Assembly: GCA_942493045.1 (NCBI GenBank)
Contig: OW818665.1
Span: forward strand, 2,356,001-2,420,000
Reading direction: 5' to 3'
DNA: 64,000 bases
DNA from: Teretinema sp942493045
GTDB taxonomy: Bacteria > Spirochaetota > Spirochaetia > Treponematales > Treponemataceae
In this document: one piece after another, positions 42,694 to 50,700 of the stretch
Numbering within the stretch: position 1 is the first letter of the stretch
How the letters are laid out: every line of letters starts with the position of its first letter
Position numbers and translations under genes: made by a program
The notes under the pieces: model-generated
Databases searched by the model: none
Seen by the model: the letters and a program-made list of their open reading frames with translations, nothing else
Told to the model about the DNA's origin: nothing

Positions 42694-43539
42694 ATGCAGA
42701 AAATCCGCCCTGTTCAGGATGAAATCCGCGGCCTGCCGGCCACCGACGGCGCCGGGGTAAAACTGGTACGCGTACTCGGACCGCGCACCATTAAAAGCTT
42801 TGATCCTTTTTTAATGATGGATGCCTTCGACAGCACCGACAGCGAAGACTATATCCGCGGCTTTCCCTGGCATCCGCACCGCGGAATAGAAACGATCACC
42901 TATTTAATATCCGGAATTATCGCCCACGGCGACAGCCTCGGAAACAGCGGCACGATTACCGGCGGCGACTGCCAGTGGATGACCGCCGGCAGCGGTATAA
43001 TACATCAGGAAATGCCGCAGCAGGCTGAACGGATGTGGGGAGTGCAAATCTGGCTCAATCTAAGCGCCGCCGACAAAATGTGTCCGCCGGCCTATGGTGA
43101 CATTACCAGCGCGAAGGTTCCGGTTATTGAAAAAGAAGGCGCGATTGTACGGATTATCGGGGGAAACTATCGCGGTACCCCGGGAGCTTTCCAGGGGCGG
43201 TATTTAAAACCGCTGTTTCTGGATGTGGAATTGCAGAAAGATAAGACCTGGACTCTGGACACATCAGAAAAAGATACTGTCTATATCTACATTTTCAGCG
43301 GCTCTATCATAACCGCGGAGAAACACAGCTACGCTGAAAAATCGGCGCTGCTGTTCGGCAAGGGAGAAATTCTTTCCCTGACCGCCGGAGAGCGGGGCCT
43401 GCGCTGCATAGTGCTGGCAGCCCCTCCCCTCGGAGAACCGGTCGCCTGGGGCGGGCCTATCGTCATGAACAGCCAAGCCGAACTGGACCAGGCCTTCCGT
43501 GAACTCGATGAAGGTACTTTTATCCGTAAACAACAGTAA
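42694..43539 (+). CDS. Pirin-family protein
   Basis: A 281-residue bicupin. FDPFLMMDAF and WHPHRGIETITYL give the metal-binding histidines of the N-terminal cupin, completed by MTAGSGIIHQEMP. Pirins bind iron or another metal; some oxidise quercetin, others regulate transcription factors or metabolic enzymes, so the activity is not assigned. SD GAAGGAG precedes the ATG. It is a single gene with a converging YchJ gene downstream. Confidence 0.93.
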   Translation: MQKIRPVQDEIRGLPATDGAGVKLVRVLGPRTIKSFDPFLMMDAFDSTDSEDYIRGFPWHPHRGIETITYLISGIIAHGDSLGNSGTITGGDCQWMTAGSGIIHQEMPQQAERMWGVQIWLNLSAADKMCPPAYGDITSAKVPVIEKEGAIVRIIGGNYRGTPGAFQGRYLKPLFLDVELQKDKTWTLDTSEKDTVYIYIFSGSIITAEKHSYAEKSALLFGKGEILSLTAGERGLRCIVLAAPPLGEPVAWGGPIVMNSQAELDQAFRELDEGTFIRKQQ

Positions 43540-43585
43540 AAAAAACAGCACCCTGTAGCGACTGATTCAGTTTCTGCAAGGTGCT
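43540..43585 (-). terminator. Terminator of the YchJ-family gene
   Basis: AGCACC and GGTGCT arms, extended by TGTAG/CTGCA with one mismatch, followed on the minus strand by eight T. It starts 6 bases after the stop codon. Confidence 0.8.
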
Positions 43586-43591
43586 CATGAA

Positions 43592-44086
43592 TTATTTACC
43601 GCAGCACTGTTTGAATTTTTTTCCGGAACCGCAGGCGCAGCTCTCATTACGGCCCTGTTTGGGAGCGGAGCGGATGATAGTGGTAGCGACCATCTTACCT
43701 TCGCTGTACACCCACTTACCGCCGATCTTCTTAAAGGATGCTATCTCACGGTGTTCGTCACGCAAACCCTTGCGGGCATAGGTTGCCGAAAATTCCACCA
43801 GACCCTCAGAATCGGATTCGCCGCCTTTCTCGGTGCGGTGGATTTTAAGACCAAGCCATTCAGACTCTTCGCTCCAGCGCCGGGTTTCTTCGGGGTCGAT
43901 GCTATCTTCGTCGGTCGGCGGCGCGCAGGAACTGACGATAAAATCGATTTCATGCTTCACATAGGCGGAATAGCGGGAGCGCATCAGGGCCTCGGCGGTA
44001 GCGGCCGGTTTCTTACCGGAAATTATCGGTTGACAGCAGCTGGCATAAGATTTTTGAGAGCCGCAGGGGCAGAGGGCAGCATCCAT
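43592..44086 (-). CDS. YchJ-family protein with two SEC-C zinc motifs
   Basis: A 164-residue protein with an N-terminal SEC-C-like motif (CPCGSQKSYASCC), the YchJ central domain (EALMRSRYSAYVKHEIDFIV and TYARKGLRDEH) and a C-terminal CACGSGKKFKQCCGK, the SEC-C motif of SecA. The SEC-C motifs bind zinc and can contact ribosomes or SecB in other proteins; the exact function of YchJ is unknown. SD AAGGAG precedes the ATG. Confidence 0.93.
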   Translation of the reverse strand: MDAALCPCGSQKSYASCCQPIISGKKPAATAEALMRSRYSAYVKHEIDFIVSSCAPPTDEDSIDPEETRRWSEESEWLGLKIHRTEKGGESDSEGLVEFSATYARKGLRDEHREIASFKKIGGKWVYSEGKMVATTIIRSAPKQGRNESCACGSGKKFKQCCGK

Positions 44087-44178
44087 AATAGTAAACTCCT
44101 TGATTCATGGTCTGTAAGAAAATAAATATATCATATCCGCGTCCTAAAAATCAGTCCCCAAAAGGCGATCCTCCTTCA

Positions 44179-44206
44179 TTGACAATACCTGATATCCGGT
44201 TACACT
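44179..44206 (+). promoter_or_regulatory. Promoter of the isoamylase-like gene
   Basis: TTGACA at 44179-44184, a 16-bp spacer and TACACT at 44201-44206, giving a leader of about 28 bases with SD GAGGAG. Confidence 0.6.
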
Positions 44207-44218
44207 CAAAGTACCATG

Positions 44219-44231
44219 CTCTATCATAGAG
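44219..44231 (+). promoter_or_regulatory. Palindrome in the leader of the isoamylase-like gene
   Basis: CTCTAT, one base, ATAGAG, directly before and overlapping the SD. CATAGAGG also occurs inside the pullulanase promoter (minus strand, 33831-33842). Confidence 0.35.
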
Positions 44232-44240
44232 GAGTTTCCC

Positions 44241-47200
44241 ATGAAAACCACAATAACGCGCCGTTGTCACACCATTTTACTTTCCCTGGCCGTTCTGCTG
44301 GCCTTTTTAGGCTGTCCATCGCCATCCGCCCCCTCCGCGGTAAAAGCCTCTACACCCGTAATTCAGGCGCAGCCAGTCGACACTGAAGCGCTGATCGGCG
44401 ATTCCGCCTTTTTATCAGTCACCGCGATCAGTCCTGACGGCGGCGCGCTTAGTTTTCAATGGAAGGCGGCGACATCCTTATCGGATAACGCAGGTACGCC
44501 ACTGGCCGGAAAAACCGGCTCCAGTCTGGATCTACCGACAGATACGCCCGGTGTCTATTATTACTTCTGTTCGATTACCAATTCGCGGAGCAGCAGTTCC
44601 ACGGTAGCAAAAAGCCGCACGGCGACAGTCTATGTTACCGCGGCCGGAGTAAGTCTCGCTCATGACAGGGCTACCGACTTCTACCGCTTTATTACTCTGG
44701 AAAGCGCCTATACCAGCGGTGATTGCGAAACCTTGACCCTCAATGTCCAGGCCAACGGCAGTCACACCGGAATCACCGCTAGCATTACAGGGACCTCGGC
44801 TGCGGCCTTCAACATTGAAACCGCTCCGGCCCAGAGCGCGACTGATACCTCCGTCAGCGTATCCGTTAAAACAGTTACCGGACTGAGCTCCGGAATATAT
44901 CAGGCCGAACTGAACGTCTCATCCGCTGAATTTCCGCAAGGCACCAGCATTACGCTCGAGCAGATTATCAACGATGGCGCCAAGCTGCCCGGACCGGCGG
45001 CTCCGGCCGCTCCCCAGGTCTCCGGCAAGAACGGCACATCGATCACGCTGATACCGGTTAGCGGCGCCGAATACAGTTCCGACGGCACAAACTGGCAGCC
45101 GGGACCAGTACTTGAAAATCTCACCGCCAGCACCACCTACACCATCCGTCAACGCATTAAAGAAACGGCAACGCACGACCCGTCCACCGCCAGCACTCTT
45201 TCGGTAACCACTCCGGCTACCAGAGCCACCGACCTTAACGGAGAGGCCGCCGGCAAGGGCTGGGCAACTCAAACCTGGCCGCTCGGCGCCAACAGTTCCG
45301 GACAATTCGCCGTCTATTCTAAAAACGCCGAACTGGTACGTCTGGAAATTTATAACGCGGCCTCCGGCTCCAGTTTCCTGGCTTCCTTCTCCATGGAAAA
45401 GGGAATCGATAATATTTGGCGGGCAGAACTTTCGAATCTGCCGGCGACTGTCTATTACGGCTACCGGGTCTGGGGTCCGAACTGGCCGGTAAACGAACAG
45501 TGGCTGCCGGGAAATAGCGGCGCGGGCTTTATCGCCGACGTTGATTCTTCCGGAAACCGTTTCAATCCGAATAAACTGCTCTTTGATCCCTACGCTCGCG
45601 AAATTTCCCATGACAAAAGCAATCCCACCGTGCTCACCGGCCACAATGCCGGTATGTTCGGAACCGGAAGCGCCACCTATGACAGTGTGCCGCGTCGGAA
45701 CTTCGATACCGGAGCATGGGCGCCCAAGGCAATTATTGTCTCGGATAGTACCGCAACCGGCGTTAAACCGGCCCTTGAGCAAAAAGACGCCATTATTTAT
45801 GAAGCCCACGTCCGCGGACTGACAAAACACGGCTCCGCCGCCAGCCTTGCTACCATTCTATCCGGCTTTGACGGATTCACCGGCATAGTGGACATTCCGG
45901 CCGGCTATCAGGGCACCTACCGCGGCGCCGGTATGATGGCTCAATACCTCAAAGGCCTGGGCATCAACACCATAGAATTATTGCCCGTCCACGAAACCGA
46001 TAACGACGCCAACCCGGATAATTCCGCGGGCGGAAATTTCTGGGGTTACATGACCTACGGTTACTTTGCTCCGGACCGCCGCTATTCCTCGGACCAATCC
46101 GCCGGAGGGCCCACCAGAGAATTCAAGGAAATGGTGGCGGCCTTCCACGCGGCCGGCATCGAAGTGTATCTGGACGTAGTCTATAACCATTCCGGAGAAG
46201 GCGGAAACTGGGACGCCAGCACCACTGTCGCCGAACTGACCTTTATGCGCGGTCTGGATAACAGCGAATATTACGCCCTGGTGCCGGCCAACAAGGCCAA
46301 CTACTGGGAAACCACCGGCTGCGGCAACAACCTGCGTTGCGACAATCCGGTTGTCCGCCAGTTGATTCTGGACTCCCTTAGCTACTGGATAGATGAAATG
46401 GGCGTCGATGGATTCCGCTTTGACCTGGCGCCGGTACTTGGCCGGGTCTTCGACGGAACCAACTGGACCTTTTCAGCCAGCGCCAAAACCGTCACCGACA
46501 TTCGCGATCTCGGCACTACGACTAATACCAAGATGATTGCCGAAGCCTGGGATATCGGTACTTATCAGGTCGGAAACTTCCCCTCCGGCTGGGCTGAATG
46601 GAACGGCCGCTATCGGGATACCACCCGCAATATCATGAAGGGCACCATCAACGGCAGCTACGGTAATATGTTCTACGGCGACTATGATAACTTTAATGAT
46701 CAGGGCGGCCCGCATAAAAGCGTCAATTTTATTACCGCCCATGACGGCTTCACCCTCGCCGATCTGGTCAGTTATCCCGCAAAAACCAATTCCTCAACCA
46801 CACCAAGCTGGCCTTTCGGACCGTCGGATGGTGGGAGCGACAACAACGACTCCTGGGACTCTACCGGCATGACCGCCACAACCGGACTCACGGATCAACA
46901 GTTCCGCCGTCAGCGGCTGCGCAACATGCTCACCTGGCACGTCTTCGCCCGCGGGGTTCCGATGCTGGTATACGGGGACGAGTTCGGACGCACCCAGAAC
47001 GGCAACAACAATCCGTATAATATTGACAGCGTGGCCACCTGGAACAATTACAACATGATCGACACCGACAGCCCGCAAGCCGTCGCTACCGGCGGAGCGG
47101 GAGCGTACACAGATAAACTGGGAACAGACAGCGCCGCTGACACGAAAAACAATCTCTTCCTGTTTACCCAGTTTGTGCTCAAACTGCGCGCCGCCGAGCC

Positions 47201-47552
47201 GGCCCTGCGCCAGGCGAATTACGCCATGACCATCGGTTACGCCAGCCCCACCGGCGGAGCAATTAATACTTCCACCGACACGCGAGCCCGCATGCATCTG
47301 GACGGCAGCGCCGTCGGCGGCAGCGACTATCTGTTCTGCATGAATATGAGCGATGACACTACCAGCTTCACCGTCCCGGCCGCGGCCAGCGGAAAAAGAT
47401 GGGTGCGCGTCATCGATACCGCGCATTGGGCGGAAGATGATAGCGGGGCCTTAAGCAACAACTGCTGGAGCGACTCGACGGCGGCGACCATCAGCGGTTC
47501 TTACAGTGTTACCAAGCGCTCCATACTGGTGCTCAAGGAGATCGACCTGTAA
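44241..47552 (+). CDS. Isoamylase/GlgX-like debranching enzyme lipoprotein (GH13)
   Basis: A 1103-residue lipoprotein (lipobox FLGC, Cys at about 28). N-terminal Ig-like domains (about residues 35-130 and 140-330) lead to a CBM48-type domain (WGPNWPVNEQW region) and a GH13 barrel with the isoamylase/GlgX signature: GLTKHGSAASLATILSGFDG and TYRGAGMMAQYLKGLGINTIELLPVH. LDVVYNHSGEG, DGFRFDLAPVLG (nucleophile Asp), MIAEAWDIG (acid Glu) and FITAHDGFTL are the four conserved regions. It removes alpha-1,6 branches of glycogen or amylopectin at the cell surface. It complements the pullulanase encoded 10 kb away. Confidence 0.93.
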   Translation: MKTTITRRCHTILLSLAVLLAFLGCPSPSAPSAVKASTPVIQAQPVDTEALIGDSAFLSVTAISPDGGALSFQWKAATSLSDNAGTPLAGKTGSSLDLPTDTPGVYYYFCSITNSRSSSSTVAKSRTATVYVTAAGVSLAHDRATDFYRFITLESAYTSGDCETLTLNVQANGSHTGITASITGTSAAAFNIETAPAQSATDTSVSVSVKTVTGLSSGIYQAELNVSSAEFPQGTSITLEQIINDGAKLPGPAAPAAPQVSGKNGTSITLIPVSGAEYSSDGTNWQPGPVLENLTASTTYTIRQRIKETATHDPSTASTLSVTTPATRATDLNGEAAGKGWATQTWPLGANSSGQFAVYSKNAELVRLEIYNAASGSSFLASFSMEKGIDNIWRAELSNLPATVYYGYRVWGPNWPVNEQWLPGNSGAGFIADVDSSGNRFNPNKLLFDPYAREISHDKSNPTVLTGHNAGMFGTGSATYDSVPRRNFDTGAWAPKAIIVSDSTATGVKPALEQKDAIIYEAHVRGLTKHGSAASLATILSGFDGFTGIVDIPAGYQGTYRGAGMMAQYLKGLGINTIELLPVHETDNDANPDNSAGGNFWGYMTYGYFAPDRRYSSDQSAGGPTREFKEMVAAFHAAGIEVYLDVVYNHSGEGGNWDASTTVAELTFMRGLDNSEYYALVPANKANYWETTGCGNNLRCDNPVVRQLILDSLSYWIDEMGVDGFRFDLAPVLGRVFDGTNWTFSASAKTVTDIRDLGTTTNTKMIAEAWDIGTYQVGNFPSGWAEWNGRYRDTTRNIMKGTINGSYGNMFYGDYDNFNDQGGPHKSVNFITAHDGFTLADLVSYPAKTNSSTTPSWPFGPSDGGSDNNDSWDSTGMTATTGLTDQQFRRQRLRNMLTWHVFARGVPMLVYGDEFGRTQNGNNNPYNIDSVATWNNYNMIDTDSPQAVATGGAGAYTDKLGTDSAADTKNNLFLFTQFVLKLRAAEPALRQANYAMTIGYASPTGGAINTSTDTRARMHLDGSAVGGSDYLFCMNMSDDTTSFTVPAAASGKRWVRVIDTAHWAEDDSGALSNNCWSDSTAATISGSYSVTKRSILVLKEIDL

Positions 47553-47598
47553 AAAACAGGCGCAAACGCGCACAGCCTTAAATGTTTGTCAGTTACGC

Positions 47599-47625
47599 AA
47601 CCCCGGTTTCGGCCGGGGTTTTTTT
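47599..47625 (+). terminator. Terminator of the isoamylase-like gene
   Basis: AACCCCGG and CCGGGGTT, an 8-bp stem with a 6-base loop (TTTCGG), followed by T7. Confidence 0.9.
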
Positions 47626-47733
47626 ATCCGGTTTTTATCTCGCCTTTTCGGTTGTGTTTCACCGGCTCCGAAGCTATACTAACTGGTGTATCGCTCTTCC
47701 ACGTCCCAGTCCAATCAGAAAAAGGAACCGACA

Positions 47734-50700
47734 ATGTCCGAAAAAATCCGTAAGCCCAAAACTCCGCTCCAGGAAAAACTGCGTTTTATCTTTGGCAGTT
47801 ATTCACCGCCCGGCTTTATCCTGGCGATTCAGAACTTCCTCACAACAGGAAGCGGTGGCGCCTTTATCCGGAAGGCGGCGGCAGCCACATCTCAATTTGT
47901 GAAAGCCAGACGCTGGATTTTTATCGGAGCGGCCATAGCCCTGTTTGTCGGCGGCAACACCTTCCTCGGCTACCGGTTTTGGCTTTCCCGTCAACCACAG
48001 CCCATTGAAATCGGCTACGGCGTCCAACCGCCGTCCAATGACATGATCAACAATACCATCGAACCGTTGGAGCTTTACTTTAACGGCTCAGCTGCCCCGA
48101 GCGACATGGCCGGAAAAGAAGTGACCTCCGGGATAACCATCACCCCGGCGATACCCGGTACCTGGAAATGGATCGATGACACGATTCTGTCCTTTCAGCC
48201 CTCCCGCTGGTGGGATATCGGCACCCGTTATTCCGTTACCATGGACAAAAGCGTGTTCCCCGATCATGTAAAAATCAAACCGTCGTTTACCTTTGACATC
48301 GATGATTTCTCCCTCAGCCTGAGCGACGCTGAATTTTACATTGACCCGGAGGACAGTAAAATCAAACGGGTGATGGCTACCCTTTATGCTAATTATCCTA
48401 TTGACAGCGCTTCTCTGGAAGGCAATATCGAAATCAAGCCGGAATTGCGGGCCGACTCAGGCTCGCTCCGCAATCGGCCCTATCAATATTCCGTCAGTTA
48501 CTCCAAGGACCTGCACACCGCCTACATAGTCTCGGAACCGCTGGGCATGCCGGCGCGCTCGACCATCATGAACATCTCCGTAAAATCCGGCGTAAAGTCC
48601 ACCGTCGGAGGATCTACCTCAAAATACAGTCAGGACACCTCCGTGGAAATCCCCGGCGCGACCAGTTATGTTCAGGTTCTGGGTTTAACCCATGAACTGA
48701 TAAAAACCCCCGATCAAAAATACGATCAGGTTTTCATCCTGGAAACCCGCGGCGAGATTGACAGTACAGAACTGCTGAAAAACGTCACCGTCTGGGAACT
48801 GCCCGTTGACCGTCCTGAGCTTCCGGGCTTGCGCGCTAACAAGAACCACAATTGGAATACTGATGAAATGCTCCCGCAAGTACTGGCTCTTTCCCGTAAA
48901 ATCACCCCGGAAATCCTGCCCAACGACCGTACCTACAGTCCGGTCAACAGCTTCCGTTTTGTAGCCGAACCCAACCGCCAAATCTTTGTCCAGCTCAATA
49001 ATGGAGCCCGCTTTTACGGCGACTACTTCCTGAATGAAAGCTGGGGAACCGTCTTCCGGGTCAAGGCCTTCCCCAAAGAGGTATCCATCCTCAGTGAAGG
49101 AACGGTGCTCTCGCTTTCCGGCGACAAGAAGCTGGCTATGCTTACCCGGGGTATCCGGGACCTGCAGTTCAATGTCGGCCGGGTCCGTCCGGACGATATT
49201 AACCATCTGGTTTCGCAGTCCAACGGCGACCTGAATAACTTCCGCTTCACCAACTACCGCTTCGGCGAATTTAACGTAACCACCCAGTATAACGAAACCA
49301 TCACCGTACCGGTGAACAATGACCGCGACCTCGAATATTTTTCATTTGACTTCAGCCGGTATCTCGGCTCGGTACCGGACAAAAACCTGCGCTACGGCTT
49401 GTTTATCTTCCAGGTACAGGGTACCGGAAATAATTCTTCCTATGCCGATAAGCGCCTGATCATGGTTACCGATCTCGGCTTTTTCGTTAAGCAAAACACC
49501 GACGGGACCCGGGCCCTTTTCGTGCAATCCATTGCCAGCGGAGCTCCGGTTTCCGGTGCCACAGTTGAGATTATCGGCCTGAACGGCAACGTGATTTTCA
49601 GCTCCTCCACCGGTTACGACGGCTATGTCAGTATTCCGGATCTGTCTTCCTACACCCGTGAAAGATTGCCGACCGCCTTTGTAGTCCGCCGCGGCGAGGA
49701 CATGTCCTTTATGCCGTTCAGCGCCAACGGACGGATGCTGGACTACTCGGCCTTTGATACCGGCGGCATCTACGGCGCCACTGATCCAAAAAAACTGAAC
49801 GCCTTCCTGTTCTCGGACCGCGGTATCTACCGGCCGGGCGATGAAGTACGGCTGGGTTTGATTATCAAGGCCGGCGACTGGAATATCAATCTGGAGCGCA
49901 CTCCGCTGGAATACCGCGTCGTTGACCCGAAGGGTACCGAAATTTTCAACCAGCGCATCGCCCTTTCCCGCGCCGGTTTTGAAGAAATAAAATTCTCCAC
50001 GCAGGACTGGTCCCCGACCGGAACCTATACCGCCTCGGTCTATGTTATCCGCGAAGACCGCAATAACGAACGGGTATTCCTCGGCTCGCAAACCGTCAAA
50101 GTCGAAGAATTTCTGCCGGAAACTTTGACTGTGTCGGCCGTTTTCGACCCGCTGCCCAAAAACGGCTGGATTTCCCCATCCAGCCTGGCCGCCCGGATCA
50201 GTGTCCGCAACCTCTTCGGGACCGCCGCCGCCGGTAACGAGGTTAAGGCCCAGATCACCTTAAGCCCCGGCCATCAATATTTCCGCCAATACCGGGACTA
50301 TACCTTCCTCGACCCTTTTATAAAGGATAAAAACTTTCAGGAGTTCCTGGGCTCGCAAACCACCGCGGAAGACGGCACCTGCCAGTTTGAAATCGATGTC
50401 GCCAAATTCGAGCAGGCCACCTATAATCTGACATTCTATACCGAAGCCTTCGAAAAAGGCAGCGGCCGCAACGTTTCAACGGAAGCGACCGTCATGGTCA
50501 GCCCTCTTTCCTATCTGATCGGCTATAAGGCGGACGGCAGCCTTTCCTATATCAATCGGGATTCAAAGCGCGTGCTGTCGTTTATCGCCATCGATCCTGA
50601 ACTGAAAAAAATCGCTGTGCGCGATTTAACGCTTACGCTCACTGAGCTGCGCTATGTATCGATGCTCGTGAAGCAGCCCAATGGCGTTTATAAATATCAG

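Noticed and set aside
44919..45830. 303-codon minus-strand frame
   Set aside because: Antisense to the isoamylase-like gene; a GC-rich shadow frame.
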